A stretch of 64,000 nucleotides of DNA from Parasedimentitalea marina (GCF_004006175.1 NZ_CP033219.1:1550001-1614000); one strand, 5' to 3'; shown: positions 54,480 through 63,862, counted from the first letter of the stretch. Numbers and translations are program-made. The notes: generated by a model from the letters alone, not told the origin.

Positions 54480-55490
54480 ATGACCAAGATTTTGACCGCG
54501 GCCCTGATGGCCACAGCGGGATTTGCCATCGTTTCGGAAGCTGCTGCAACCGAGTGGAATGTGTCCGTTTGGGGTAAACGCCGCGCCTTTACCGAACATG
54601 TCGAACGTCTGGCAGAACTGGTCAGCGAAAAGACCAACGGCGAGTTCACTCTCAACATTTCTTACGGTGGCCTGTCCAAGAATAAGGAAAACCTGGACGG
54701 GATTTCTATTGGCGCCTTTGAGATGGCGCAGTTCTGTGCCGGCTATCACCGTGACAAAAACCCAACCATTACTGTTCTGGAATTGCCGTTCCTGGGTGTG
54801 AACACTCTGGACGAGGAAGTTGCCGTGGCGAACGCGGTCTATGCGCACCCCGCTGTACAGGCCGATCTGGCGCGCTGGAATGCCAAGCTGCTGATGACCT
54901 CGCCGATGCCGCAGTACAACATTGTCGGCACTGGTGATCCGCGCGCGACATTGGAATCGTTCAAGGATATGCGCGTGCGGGCCACGGGCGGTATCGGCAA
55001 AGCCTTTGCTGCCGTGGGTGCCGTTCCAACTTCGGTCACCGCGACCGAGGCCTATAACGCGATGGAATCTGGCGTCGTTGATACTGTGGCCTTTGCCCAA
55101 CACGCGCATCTGGCCTTTGGCACCATAAACCGTGCCGATTGGTGGACCGCCAACTTGAACCCCGGTACCGTGAACTGCCCGGTTGTGGTCAACTCTGATG
55201 CATATGACATGCTGAGCGACAGCGAGCGCGAGGCGCTGGATGGCTCGGTCGAAGAGTCCATCGCGCATTATCTGGACAACTACGGTGCACTACTGTCCAA
55301 ATGGGATGATGTGCTGACCGAAAAGGGCGTTCAAAAGGTCGAGATTTCCGAGGAACAGCTGGCCGAGTTCCGCACAGTTGCAGCCGACCCAATCCGCGAA
55401 GCCTGGATCAGCGATATGTCTGCTCAGGGGATTCCAGCACAAGAGCTGTATGACCTGGTGATGGACACGCTGGCCGACACCCGCAAGTAA
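54480..55490 (+). CDS. TRAP transporter substrate-binding protein (DctP family)
   Basis: A 336-residue periplasmic binding protein with a Sec signal (MTKILTAALMATAGFAIVSEAAA). It has the DctP fold, including the carboxylate-binding Arg region DMRVRATGG and the ligand-site segment TATEAYNAMESGVVDTV. AGGGAG precedes the ATG at 54480; the frame extends upstream to 54366. Its proximity to acs hints at a carboxylate, but the ligand is unknown. Confidence 0.9.
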   Translation: MTKILTAALMATAGFAIVSEAAATEWNVSVWGKRRAFTEHVERLAELVSEKTNGEFTLNISYGGLSKNKENLDGISIGAFEMAQFCAGYHRDKNPTITVLELPFLGVNTLDEEVAVANAVYAHPAVQADLARWNAKLLMTSPMPQYNIVGTGDPRATLESFKDMRVRATGGIGKAFAAVGAVPTSVTATEAYNAMESGVVDTVAFAQHAHLAFGTINRADWWTANLNPGTVNCPVVVNSDAYDMLSDSEREALDGSVEESIAHYLDNYGALLSKWDDVLTEKGVQKVEISEEQLAEFRTVAADPIREAWISDMSAQGIPAQELYDLVMDTLADTRK

Positions 55491-55508
55491 GCCTGCGATA
55501 TGTGATTG

Positions 55509-55532
55509 GGGCCGGGCATCATTGCCCGGCCC
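55509..55532 (+). promoter_or_regulatory. Intercistronic hairpin in the TRAP operon
   Basis: GGGCCGGGCA and TGCCCGGCCC pair perfectly over ten bp around TCAT, followed by ATTTGATTT. It probably raises binding-protein mRNA relative to the permeases. Confidence 0.7.
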
Positions 55533-55566
55533 ATTTGATTTCAAAATATAGACGAGGATCTGTTCC

Positions 55567-56226
55567 ATGGCGACAAGCGCTGCGGTTTTAGAGGATGGCA
55601 GTCTGATCAGCCGGTTAGACGGTCAGTTGCTGCGGATAGAGCAGGCGTTGGCGCTGGTCAGCGGGTTGGCAGTGTTTTCCCTGATGGTGCTGGCGGTGGT
55701 TTCAGTGGGCGGGCGCAACGCGTTTAACGCGCCTTTGCCGGGCTATGTTGACTGGATTGAACAGGCGATGCCGCTGATTGCGTTCATGGGGATTTCCTAT
55801 GTACAGCGCGACGGTGCCCATATCCGCATGGATATTGTGGTCGCAGCCCTGAAGGGGCGGGCCTTGTGGCTGTTCGAGTTGATCTCTGTGTTGCTGATCC
55901 TACTGCTGATGGTGGCCTTGGTTTGGGGCAGTTGGTCGCATTTTGGTCGCTCGTTTGATTTTGCTGCACCGCTGTGGAGCCGGGACAGCTCGATTGATAT
56001 CAGCCTGCCGATCTGGCCTGCCAAACTGCTCGTGCCAGTGGCGTTTTCAGTATTGTCCCTACGACTGATGTTGCAGGTTTGGGGCTATGGGCGCGCGCTT
56101 ATTCTGGGGTTAAAACACCCGGTGGCGGTGCCTCTGATCCAAAGCGCAGCGGCGCAGGCAGCAGCAGAAGCAGAACAGCTGAGCGGGGCCGACAATGGCA
56201 CGGCTAACAGCGGCACAGAAGACTAA
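55567..56226 (+). CDS. TRAP transporter small permease (DctQ family)
   Basis: A 219-residue membrane protein with four helices and the DctQ pattern VDWIEQAMPLIAFMGISY, then DGAHIRMDIV. It is longer than typical small permeases because of an Ala/Glu-rich C-terminal tail (AAAQAAAEAEQLSGAD). GAGGATC precedes the ATG. It joins DctM and the binding protein. Confidence 0.88.
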   Translation: MATSAAVLEDGSLISRLDGQLLRIEQALALVSGLAVFSLMVLAVVSVGGRNAFNAPLPGYVDWIEQAMPLIAFMGISYVQRDGAHIRMDIVVAALKGRALWLFELISVLLILLLMVALVWGSWSHFGRSFDFAAPLWSRDSSIDISLPIWPAKLLVPVAFSVLSLRLMLQVWGYGRALILGLKHPVAVPLIQSAAAQAAAEAEQLSGADNGTANSGTED

Positions 56227-56237
56227 GGGGCAAGAAC

Positions 56238-57641
56238 ATGGAACCGATAGAAATTGGCCTTTGGGTCACCGGCATAATGCTGGTCATGGTGGTGGCCGGA
56301 ATGCGGGTGGCCTTTGCTGCTGCCTCAGCCGGGTTAATTGGGCTGGTGTGGATCTTCTGGGCTAAATTTGGCTACGCGCCGGACAAGTTTACCAAAGCTC
56401 TGACTGTGTCGGTTAAGGTCGCCGGGCAAGTGCCGCACTCCAAGGTCTCAAGTCAGGCGCTAAGCTTGATCCCCACCTTTATCCTGATCGGCTATCTGGC
56501 CTATTATGCGGGTCTGACCAAAGCCCTGTTCGAGGCCGCCAAGCGCTGGATCGCCTGGTTGCCCGGAGGTCTGGCTGTGTCGACGGTGTTTGCAACGGCG
56601 GGCTTTGCAGCGGTGTCTGGCGCCTCGGTGGCCACTTCGGCTGTGTTTGCTCGTATCGCCATCCCGGAAATGCTAGCGATTGGCTATAACAAGCAGTTCG
56701 CCGCAGGTGTAGTTGCCGCGGCCGGAACCCTTGCCTCGTTGATCCCACCTTCGGCCATTCTGGTGATCTATGCCATTATCGTGGAGCAGGACGTGGGCAA
56801 GCTGCTGCTGGCCGGGTTCATTCCAGGCGCCTTTAGCGCGGTGGTCTATGTGACCCTGATTGTTGGCATTGCTATGGTGTTCAAGAATGTCGGCCCGCCC
56901 GTAACCGGCTTTACCTGGCGCCAGCGCTTTGAGGCGTTACCCGCCGCTCTGCCGATCATTTTCGTTGTCGTGATCATCATCTGTTTTGTCTACAACCCCT
57001 TCGGAGATCAAGCCTGGGGCACGCCAACTGAGGGCGGCGCGTTGGGCGCTTTTGTAGTGTTCTGTATGGCCATCTATAATGGCATGAAATGGGAACAGCT
57101 GAAATCAGCACTGCTAGAGACGGCCAAGTTGACGGTGATGATCTTCACCATCATCTGGGGCGTATTGATCTATGTGCGGTTTCTGGGCTTTGCGGACCTG
57201 CCGGGCGCCTTTTCGGACTGGATTACCTCGCTTGAGATGTCTCCGATGGTGATCCTGATCTGCATCCTGTTGGCCTATGCGGTGCTGGGTATGTTCATGG
57301 ATGCCATTGGCATGCTGTTGCTGACACTGCCTGTGGTTTATCCGGCGGTGATGGCGCTAAATGGCGGCGAAAGCGTTGCTGCTGCCGATAGCGCCTTCGG
57401 CATGAGCGGCACCATGTGCGCGATCTGGTTTGGCATTCTGGTGGTGAAAATGGCCGAGTTCTGCCTGATCACGCCGCCGATTGGCCTGAACTGCTTTGTC
57501 GTGGCCGGCGTGCGCGATGATCTGACCGTGCAGGATGTGTTCCGTGGGGTGATGCCGTTCTTCATTGCTGATGGCGTGACCATCGCACTGCTGGTGGCTT
57601 TCCCCGGTATCGTTTTGTACCTGCCGTCACTGGCTGGATAG
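56238..57641 (+). CDS. TRAP transporter large permease (DctM family)
   Basis: A 467-residue permease with about 12 helices. Family blocks are MRVAFAAASAGLIGLVW, FATAGFAAVSGASVATSAVF, AAGTLASLIPPSAILVIYA and GMFMDAIGMLLLTLPVVYP. AGGGGC precedes the ATG, 11 bases after the small permease. A terminator follows. Sodium-coupled uptake of an organic acid is likely. Confidence 0.92.
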   Translation: MEPIEIGLWVTGIMLVMVVAGMRVAFAAASAGLIGLVWIFWAKFGYAPDKFTKALTVSVKVAGQVPHSKVSSQALSLIPTFILIGYLAYYAGLTKALFEAAKRWIAWLPGGLAVSTVFATAGFAAVSGASVATSAVFARIAIPEMLAIGYNKQFAAGVVAAAGTLASLIPPSAILVIYAIIVEQDVGKLLLAGFIPGAFSAVVYVTLIVGIAMVFKNVGPPVTGFTWRQRFEALPAALPIIFVVVIIICFVYNPFGDQAWGTPTEGGALGAFVVFCMAIYNGMKWEQLKSALLETAKLTVMIFTIIWGVLIYVRFLGFADLPGAFSDWITSLEMSPMVILICILLAYAVLGMFMDAIGMLLLTLPVVYPAVMALNGGESVAAADSAFGMSGTMCAIWFGILVVKMAEFCLITPPIGLNCFVVAGVRDDLTVQDVFRGVMPFFIADGVTIALLVAFPGIVLYLPSLAG

Positions 57642-57667
57642 GGTCACTATGGGGCAATAGGGTAACG

Positions 57668-57696
57668 GCCGATGCCGCGTGTGATGCGACATCGGC
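57668..57696 (+). terminator. Terminator after the TRAP operon
   Basis: GCCGATG-CGC and GCG-CATCGGC pair with one mismatch around a short loop, followed by a T-rich tail (TGAATTTATTTT). Confidence 0.65.
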
Positions 57697-57701
57697 TGAA
57701 T

Positions 57702-58106
57702 TTATTTTGGCTGCACCGCCATCAGGCGATCCTCACGGGGTATCAGGGTTCGTATCGCTTTGAGGCAGCGGTAGTGGTTGTTTTGAATAACCGCCTCGGT
57801 TGCTTCGGCCAGCGAGGCGCGGCTGTCGGGGTCAGTGAACACCTGGCTCAGATCCTCGATCCGGCGCAGCATCGGCAGTCGGTCCTCTTGTGGATCGATG
57901 TCACCGGTCAGCACCAGCTGGGCTGCGTAACAGACCCGGCGCACCGGCGTATTGGCTTCCTCGGGGTGGATTGCATCGCGCAGGCGCAGGATATTGGCGT
58001 CCGGCGTCACGATCGACAACCGGCTGCGTCGATCACCGTTTTCAATCACCGCGCCATTCACCAGGACACGTTCTTTGGGGGCGAGTTTTAGGACTAATCC
58101 GCTCAT
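57702..58106 (-). CDS. flbT: Flagellar biosynthesis repressor FlbT
   Basis: A 134-residue FlbT protein, which in Caulobacter binds the flagellin mRNA leader and lowers its stability until the hook is complete. Conserved: MSGLVLKLAPKERVLVNG and NGDRRSRLSIVTPDANILRL. GGAG lies nine bases before the ATG at 58106, one base after the flaF stop. The last gene of fliC-flaF-flbT. Confidence 0.92.
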   Translation of the reverse strand: MSGLVLKLAPKERVLVNGAVIENGDRRSRLSIVTPDANILRLRDAIHPEEANTPVRRVCYAAQLVLTGDIDPQEDRLPMLRRIEDLSQVFTDPDSRASLAEATEAVIQNNHYRCLKAIRTLIPREDRLMAVQPK

Positions 58107-58107
58107 T

Positions 58108-58479
58108 TCATGGGGCTCCGCTTCGTAGGCCACGCATGATGGCCGTGTTGATTTCAACCAGAGGGGCTACGCCGGCCTTGCGGGCCAGGACCTTGCTGGT
58201 GTGTTGTCGCGTGAACTCAGTCAGATAGGTAAGATGGTCCTTCAGCTCCAGGGGGAGTTGGTTGTTGGGGCTGGCAATATCGGCCATGAAAATGGTCCAT
58301 AGCTTGCGATTGTCGGTGAGGGCAGCTGCCAGAGTGTTAAACCCATCCGGGCCTTTGTTGGCGGCTGCAACCATCCGGTGAGTAATCCGCGCAATGGCGT
58401 CATACTCAAGGTTCTTAAAAGTACGGGTAGGGGCTTTTGCCGCCGAATATGCTTGTTTTGCATGTCTGAGCGCGTTCAC
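58108..58479 (-). CDS. flaF: Flagellar biosynthesis regulator FlaF (GTG start)
   Basis: A 123-residue FlaF protein, needed for flagellin synthesis or secretion opposite FlbT. It starts NALRHAKQAYSAAKAPTRT after a GTG with AAGGA upstream; LWTIFMADIASPNNQLP is the family core. It follows fliC by 76 bases and overlaps almost directly into flbT. Confidence 0.92.
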   Translation of the reverse strand: MNALRHAKQAYSAAKAPTRTFKNLEYDAIARITHRMVAAANKGPDGFNTLAAALTDNRKLWTIFMADIASPNNQLPLELKDHLTYLTEFTRQHTSKVLARKAGVAPLVEINTAIMRGLRSGAP

Positions 58480-58521
58480 GTCAATTCCTTACGTCTAATC
58501 TACAGATTCTCTGAGACGGGA

Positions 58522-58547
58522 AACCGGGGCACCTGGGCGCCCCGGTT
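58522..58547 (-). terminator. Hairpin after fliC
   Basis: AACCGGGGC and GCCCCGGTT pair over nine bp around an eight-base loop, just beyond the fliC stop. Partial termination would make flagellin more abundant than FlaF/FlbT. Confidence 0.6.
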
Positions 58548-58555
58548 CAGGGCTG

Positions 58556-59404
58556 TTAGCGGAACAGCTGCATGAGTGTTTCTGGCGCGGAATTGGCAAT
58601 CGAGAGGGATTGCACAGCCAGAGATTGCTGGGTTTGCAGGGCCTTCAGTCGAGCCGATGCTTCTTCCATGTCGGTATCGGTCATCGTACTGACACCCATT
58701 TTCATCGAGTCCGTCAGATTGGAAACAAATGTACCTTGGTCTGCCAGTCGGGCGCTGTCGGACCCCAATTGGGCCGCACCGTCGATTGCCAGGGCCAAGA
58801 AGGCTTCGATTTCACCCATTGCAGTTGCTGCTGTGGCGCTGTCAGTGATTGATGTCAGGTTACTTGCAAGGTCAAGATCGGCTTCAAAATCAACAGTATC
58901 GATGAGAATTTCAGTTGGCGTTGGAGTGCCAGTTGCGCCGACGCGGTCAAGTGACGCTAAAACACCCAGCTGAGTAGTGGAATTGCCGTCAATGTCAGAG
59001 GCCAACAGGTTGGCACCGTTGAACTGTGCAGCGGAAATAATTCCGGCAACTTGTTCAATTTTTGCGTCAATATCGGCCTGAATTTTGGCGTGATCAACGT
59101 TCTCGGACTGCGCGGAAACGATCAGTTCTTTAATATCAGTCAGGGTGTCCACAATCTGTTCGGCACCAGCTGATGCCACCGCAACAGTCGCTTCGCCGAC
59201 AGCCAGGCTGTCTGAGATCGCGTTGAAACCCGCAATGTCGGATTCCATAGTTTTGGAAATGGCCCAAACAGCGGCGTTGTCTTTTGCGGTTCCAACTTTC
59301 TTACCCGTCGAGATCTCGTTCTGAGCGTCAGTCAGGCTATCGTTGACAGATTGCAGCGTTTGCAGAGCAACCATTGCGCCATTGTTGGTCAAAATGCTGG
59401 TCAT
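58556..59404 (-). CDS. fliC: Flagellin
   Basis: A 282-residue short flagellin with conserved D0/D1 helices: TNNGAMVALQTLQSVNDSL and ISTGKKVGTAKDNAAVWAIS at the N-terminus, and ARLKALQTQQSLAVQSLSIA at the C-terminus. The variable centre (about residues 150-190) is small. AAGGA precedes the ATG at 59404; the upstream extension of the frame is rejected. It lies directly before flaF and flbT, the alphaproteobacterial flagellin-control pair. Confidence 0.94.
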   Translation of the reverse strand: MTSILTNNGAMVALQTLQSVNDSLTDAQNEISTGKKVGTAKDNAAVWAISKTMESDIAGFNAISDSLAVGEATVAVASAGAEQIVDTLTDIKELIVSAQSENVDHAKIQADIDAKIEQVAGIISAAQFNGANLLASDIDGNSTTQLGVLASLDRVGATGTPTPTEILIDTVDFEADLDLASNLTSITDSATAATAMGEIEAFLALAIDGAAQLGSDSARLADQGTFVSNLTDSMKMGVSTMTDTDMEEASARLKALQTQQSLAVQSLSIANSAPETLMQLFR

Positions 59405-60053
59405 GTTGTTTCCTTGTTCTGCTAGGATTTTACCCAGCGTATTCGCCCTGACGGGCATGTTTTCTAAAGTCGTTTCTGACGGTTGCGATCGGCCGGTAGC
59501 GGTCGCGCCACCCCGGTCCGAGATGCAAGCAGACATTGGCCCAACAGGTGTAAAAGGAGTGCTAATGCCAGAAATTGCATTATTAGAATTTTCTCTAAAT
59601 TGCGTGTTTCTGCCTTAGCTCGACTCAGATTTACCCTGCTCAACTTGCGTCTGTGCGTCTGTGCGTCTGTCTAGTGGGTCGCTCTTTTTGAAGCGGTCTG
59701 TATCGGAATTTCAGTTCAACTGTTGGGAAGCCCATGAGAAGGTAGCGGCTGGCAGGCAGAATCAAAACCGATAGGCAACTTGCGTGCCAGGGTTTTGGAG
59801 ATGCTAAGCCACTGACGGGGATGTCCGCGTGCCAATTGGGCTCTTTCAGTATAGCTTATCCTGGGGCTGACGAATAAGGGGCGCCTTCTTGGTTCATTGT
59901 TGACGTGACTAAGCACCTAATTTCAGAGACTTGGTTGGTGATTTGTATTTTTTTTCCTGAAAGCTGCGAAAAAGCGGAAACACCGCTTGACGATGCCCGA
60001 GACCTAGGAATATTACAGCCCAACATTCAGCAGCGATGCTGGATGGGCAGCAA
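59405..60053. other. Gene-free region between fliC and the tRNA-Asp array
   Basis: 649 bases. It must contain the flagellin promoter and the tRNA promoter. I see a short GCGTCTGT triplication at 59647 but no gene with credible codon use or start. Confidence 0.5.
59647..59670 (+). repeat. Three exact copies of GCGTCTGT
   Basis: Direct 8-base microsatellite, three units with no change, inside the fliC upstream region. Confidence 0.75.
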
Positions 60054-60130
60054 GCGGTTGTAGCTCAGCTGGTTAGAGTGCCGGCCTGTCACGCCGGAGG
60101 TCGCGGGTTCGAGCCCCGTCAACCGCGCCA
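60054..60130 (+). tRNA. tRNA-Asp(GTC), copy 1
   Basis: A 77-base cloverleaf with encoded CCA. The acceptor stem GCGGTTG pairs with CAACCGC; the D-loop lies in TAGCTCAGCTGGTTAGAG, anticodon loop CTGTCAC (anticodon GTC) and T-loop GGGTTCGAGCCCC. Confidence 0.96.
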
Positions 60131-60209
60131 CTGCTGCCTGCCTACCTTGGGTAATTCAAGGTCCGCCCCGGAGGGGACTGGATTGCAAAATCCACCGAGA
60201 AGAAAATGC

Positions 60210-60286
60210 GCGGTTGTAGCTCAGCTGGTTAGAGTGCCGGCCTGTCACGCCGGAGGTCGCGGGTTCGAGCCCCGTCAACCGCGCCA
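60210..60286 (+). tRNA. tRNA-Asp(GTC), copy 2
   Basis: Identical over all 77 bases to copy 1, after a 79-base spacer. Confidence 0.96.
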
Positions 60287-60352
60287 CTTCTTTCTCATCC
60301 GCCCTGAGGATATCAGGGCCGCCCCGGAGGGGAGCGACCGCAAGGTCACTGC

Positions 60353-60429
60353 GCGGTTGTAGCTCAGCTGGTTAGAGTGCCGGCCTGTCACGCCGGAGGT
60401 CGCGGGTTCGAGCCCCGTCAACCGCGCCA
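60353..60429 (+). tRNA. tRNA-Asp(GTC), copy 3
   Basis: Identical to copies 1 and 2, after a 66-base spacer. Both spacers share CCGCCCCGGAGGGGA (60163-60177, 60319-60333), pointing to unit duplication. Confidence 0.96.
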
Positions 60430-60507
60430 CTTGCCTTATCACCTGTCATAATCTGTCTCTGTTGCTTAACTATGTCGTTTCGACCTGCAGCCGCAGCGGG
60501 CCGTAGG

Positions 60508-60575
60508 CACGCTGCCATGCCCAACGGGGCCGCGCCTCAAAGAGGCATAGTGCCCGGGCGGGAGCCTTTGGAGGG
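60508..60575. other. GC-rich structured intergenic segment
   Basis: Contains the hairpin GCCTC-AAA-GAGGC (60534-60546) flanked by complementary CCCG/CGGG-rich sequence. It follows the tRNA array and precedes the end of a minus-strand gene, so it may terminate transcription from either side. Confidence 0.35.
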
Positions 60576-60582
60576 AGGGGAT

Positions 60583-60966
60583 CTAGACTACGGGGGTGTC
60601 TTGGCTGAAGCTGTTCAGCCAGCCATCCGCACTGCGCTGCCACAAAGAAGAGATATACATGGCCTCATCCGATCCGCTTTTGGTCCGGCGGTACGTTGCG
60701 CGGTAACTCAGCAGAACGGCGTCAGGCGAAATCACACGCAGTTGCGTTTCGCTCAGGGAAAACGATTCCATGACCGGCCCATCGGCCAGTTGACCGCAAT
60801 GTTCGGCCCTGGAGGAGAACCCGGACGGGTACACACCGAGAAAATCATGGGTCAACATCCGACTGTCGGCCTCCATGTCTCCCGCCATCAGCGCCTGCCA
60901 TACAGCAGTCTCCAGTGCCAGGATTTTGCTCAATAGCGCCCCGTTTGTGTTCCAAGTTTCTGTCAT
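60583..60966 (-). CDS. NTF2-like/DUF4440 nuclear-transport-factor-fold protein
   Basis: A 127-residue small protein with an NTF2-like cone fold pattern: helical LETAVWQALMAGDMEADSRM, then HDFLGVYPSGF and strands LLSYRATYRR and WQRSADGWLNSFSQDTP. The ATG at 60966 is chosen over a TTG at 61014; no clear Shine-Dalgarno. No function can be assigned. Confidence 0.65.
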   Translation of the reverse strand: MTETWNTNGALLSKILALETAVWQALMAGDMEADSRMLTHDFLGVYPSGFSSRAEHCGQLADGPVMESFSLSETQLRVISPDAVLLSYRATYRRTKSGSDEAMYISSLWQRSADGWLNSFSQDTPVV

Positions 60967-61224
60967 GCCGTTAACTTGCGGCAGGCACAGGTGAAAATCA
61001 AGAAACCGTTGCAACGCGATGGTTTAAGGGCCCGATCGAAGGGCTCAGGCCTCACCCCCGGTGGTCATTGCCAGGGTCCTAAGTAACACGGGTGCTGGAA
61101 ACCCGCATGATTTGTGGGTTATCCGTTTACTGGTGAACCAGCGGCTGACGCAGCAATGAGAAGACACGGGTCCGTATTGTGGCCTTTCAGCCTGAACCGA
61201 CGCTCAAAGACAAGGAAGATCAAA

Positions 61225-62112
61225 ATGCGCATTCTGTTTACAGGCGGCTCGGGCAAGGCGGGGCGTCATGTTTGCCGCTATTTGCGTGATCAGGGTCATC
61301 ATGTGGTCAATGTCGACCTGACGCCGTTGAATGAGCCGGGGATCGATGACCTACTGGCTGACATCAGTGATTCTGGCTCCATGTTCAACGTGATGACCAG
61401 CTACGCAAATTTCGACGAGTTGGAGCCGGGGCAAGGGGTGCCCAAATTTGACGCAGTGGTGCATTTTGCCGCCGTGCCGCGAATTCTGATCAAGCCCGAC
61501 CACGAGACCTTTCGTATCAATACCACCGGCACCTACAACGTTATCGAAGCAGCGGTGAAACTGGGCATTCCCAAAGTCATCTTTGCCTCGTCTGAGACCA
61601 CATATGCCGTGTGCTTTGCTGATGGAACCATCAACCCGGATGCTCTGCCGGTCGAGGAAGGCTGCGATGTGAACCCGATGGACAGCTACGGGTTAAGTAA
61701 AGTGGTTAACGAGGCGACCGGCCGCTCGTTCCAGCGTCGTTCGGGGATTGATATTTACGGGCTGCGCATTGGCAATGTCATCGAGCCCCATGAATACGAC
61801 CAATTTCGCGGCTTCTGTGCCGATCCAATTGTGCGTCGCCGCAACCTGTTTTGCTATATTGATGCGCGTGATCTTGGCCAGATCGTCGATCGCTGCCTGA
61901 TCACCGATGGTCTGGGCTTTCAGATCTTCAATGCTGGCAATGACACCAATTCGGTGGATATCCCCAACAGCGAGATCCTCAGGCGGTTTTTTCCCGGTAT
62001 GCAGCTCAGCCGGGAGATGGGCGACCATGAAGCGCTATATTCCAATCGCAAAATCCGGACCATGCTGGGTTTCAAGGAACAGCACAACTGGCGGGATTAT
62101 GTTTCGCTGTAG
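61225..62112 (+). CDS. NAD-dependent epimerase/dehydratase (extended SDR)
   Basis: A 295-residue extended short-chain dehydrogenase. The NAD-binding Rossmann motif is LFTGGSGKAGRHV and the active-site YxxxK lies in DSYGLSKVV; the catalytic Ser/Thr is in FASSETTYAV. AAGGAAG precedes the ATG at 61225; the frame extends to 61114. It is alone, so the sugar or other substrate cannot be named. Confidence 0.87.
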   Translation: MRILFTGGSGKAGRHVCRYLRDQGHHVVNVDLTPLNEPGIDDLLADISDSGSMFNVMTSYANFDELEPGQGVPKFDAVVHFAAVPRILIKPDHETFRINTTGTYNVIEAAVKLGIPKVIFASSETTYAVCFADGTINPDALPVEEGCDVNPMDSYGLSKVVNEATGRSFQRRSGIDIYGLRIGNVIEPHEYDQFRGFCADPIVRRRNLFCYIDARDLGQIVDRCLITDGLGFQIFNAGNDTNSVDIPNSEILRRFFPGMQLSREMGDHEALYSNRKIRTMLGFKEQHNWRDYVSL

Positions 62113-62178
62113 CGGGGCAGGATCTGGCCCGGTGTTGGACCAGTGACTTTGGAACAACCCGCGACCCTGGGCGTTTGT

Positions 62179-62206
62179 CCCATCGGCGGCACAGACCGCC
62201 GATGGG
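62179..62206. terminator. Strong hairpin between convergent genes
   Basis: CCCATCGGCGG and CCGCCGATGGG pair perfectly over 11 bp around a six-base loop, between the epimerase stop and the dipeptidase stop. Confidence 0.65.
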
Positions 62207-62221
62207 GATGCCGTAACCAGA

Positions 62222-63610
62222 TTACTTTGTCAGCGCATCCAGAATACGCGCCCACGACCGGATGCCCTTGTGAAAGCTCTTGAGGTCGTATTTCTCATTG
62301 GGTGAATGAATGGCGTCATCCTCGTTGGCGTAGCCAACCAGCATGGCATCCATGCCCAGCTCTGACTTGAATAAGCCGGCGATTGGGATCGATCCGCCCA
62401 TGCCGCAGAACACGGCCTCACGGTTCCATTCTTCCGACAACGCACCACGGGCGGCCTCAAATTCCGGGCGGGCAATGTTCATCACGGATGCGCGCGATCC
62501 TTCGAGATCCTGATCCCAGACCACTTTGGCGTCTGGCGACAGTTGGGCGCTGACGTGAGAGCGGATTTTGTCGCGCAGGGCGTCGGGATCCATGTCGCCA
62601 ACCAGACGGCAGGTGATCTTGCAGTGGGCCTCGGAGGGGATCACTGTCTTGGAGCCTGCACCGTTGTAACCGCCCCAAAGCCCGTTCACTTCCAGCGTTG
62701 GTCGGGCCCATTGCTGTTCCAGCGTGGAATAGGCCTTTTCGCCGTGCGGCTGGCTGTATCCGACCGAGTTCAGGTAATCCGCCTCGTTGAAGCCGCAGCT
62801 TTGCCATTGGCGCAATTGGTCGGCGGGGACCTCATGAACCCCGTCGTAAAATCCGTCGACCGCCACGCGGCCGGTTTCCTGATCATAAAAACTGTCAACA
62901 ATCCGCGACAGTTCCCGCAGTGGGTTCAAGCCAGGACCGCCGTAGTGACCTGAATGCAGGTCGATGCGTGGACCAATTATGGTGAATTCATCCTTCAACA
63001 TGCCGCGCAGCTGCGAGGCAATCGAGGGCACGCCGCGCGACACCATCGAGGTGTCACAGATCAGTGCGATGTCGGCCTTCAGCTCCTCGGCGTGCTCTTG
63101 CATAAAGGGAATCAGCGACGGCGATCCGGATTCCTCTTCGCCTTCAAAGAAGAAGGTGATGCGACAGGGCAGGGTGCCATGTACGGATTTCCAGGCGCGG
63201 CAGGCCTCGACAAAGGTCATCAGCTGCCCTTTGTCGTCCGAGGCGCCACGACCGCGAATGACAGTGCCGTTTTCGGTCTCTTCCAGCTGTGGCTCAAATG
63301 GCGGCGTCGTCCACAGCGCAAGCGGATCAACCGGTTGCACGTCGTAATGACCATAAAACAGGACATGCGGCAGGTCGCTGTTATCTTCGCCGACGTGGCC
63401 AACAACCATTGGGTGCCCTGGTGTGGGGCGTTTTGCCGCGTCCACGCCAAGGGACTTTAGATCAGCAACCAACCAATCAGCGGCCTTGTCACAGTCAGCT
63501 TTATAGGCGGGATCGGTCGAGATGGACTGGATCCGCAGTAAATCCATTAAGTGATTGGTTGCCGTGTCTAAATTACGGTCAATCTGGGCTAGAACATCAT
63601 CAAGTGACAT
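62222..63610 (-). CDS. M20-family metallodipeptidase
   Basis: A 462-residue zinc peptidase of the M20 (ArgE/DapE/CPG2-like) family. Metal and catalytic residues appear in LFYGHYDVQPVDP, RGASDDKGQLM, FFFEGEEESGSPS and the C-terminal GGSIPIAGLFK. It most likely cleaves dipeptides or acylated amino acids in the cytosol. GAGAAACC precedes the ATG. It is divergent from hemA. Confidence 0.9.
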   Translation of the reverse strand: MSLDDVLAQIDRNLDTATNHLMDLLRIQSISTDPAYKADCDKAADWLVADLKSLGVDAAKRPTPGHPMVVGHVGEDNSDLPHVLFYGHYDVQPVDPLALWTTPPFEPQLEETENGTVIRGRGASDDKGQLMTFVEACRAWKSVHGTLPCRITFFFEGEEESGSPSLIPFMQEHAEELKADIALICDTSMVSRGVPSIASQLRGMLKDEFTIIGPRIDLHSGHYGGPGLNPLRELSRIVDSFYDQETGRVAVDGFYDGVHEVPADQLRQWQSCGFNEADYLNSVGYSQPHGEKAYSTLEQQWARPTLEVNGLWGGYNGAGSKTVIPSEAHCKITCRLVGDMDPDALRDKIRSHVSAQLSPDAKVVWDQDLEGSRASVMNIARPEFEAARGALSEEWNREAVFCGMGGSIPIAGLFKSELGMDAMLVGYANEDDAIHSPNEKYDLKSFHKGIRSWARILDALTK

Positions 63611-63791
63611 AGGTTTCTCCTGGCTGTCGGGTATTTTGCGCAGAGCCTAGCAGCGGGGCTGACCGGGGACCAGAGGCGGTTGCGTCATGGCTCCGATAGG
63701 CACCGGCGACGTCATATTGGAGCCGGTTTTGGGCGCAAACAGGTAAAATCAGGGCGCTACTGTTCTTGCCGTGCCCTAAACAAAGGTCTAT

Positions 63792-63805
63792 TTGATCCAC
63801 ATCAA
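63792..63805. promoter_or_regulatory. FNR/FnrL box upstream of hemA
   Basis: TTGATCCACATCAA matches TTGAT-N4-ATCAA exactly. It ends 127 bases before the proposed hemA start. In Rhodobacter sphaeroides hemA is known to be under FnrL control. Confidence 0.8.
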
Positions 63806-63862
63806 GGCTACCACGCTGCGTTCGGACGTATGTGGTTGAACGAAACAGGCGCTCAAATTTAC

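Noticed and set aside
59716..59916. Possible protein gene or recombinase remnant before the tRNA array
   Set aside because: No start signal, no recognisable motif and poor codon pattern; left as gene-free.
60036..60362. Open frame across the tRNA array
   Set aside because: It is translation of tRNA sequence (repeated VRVPACHAGGRGFEP), not a protein gene.
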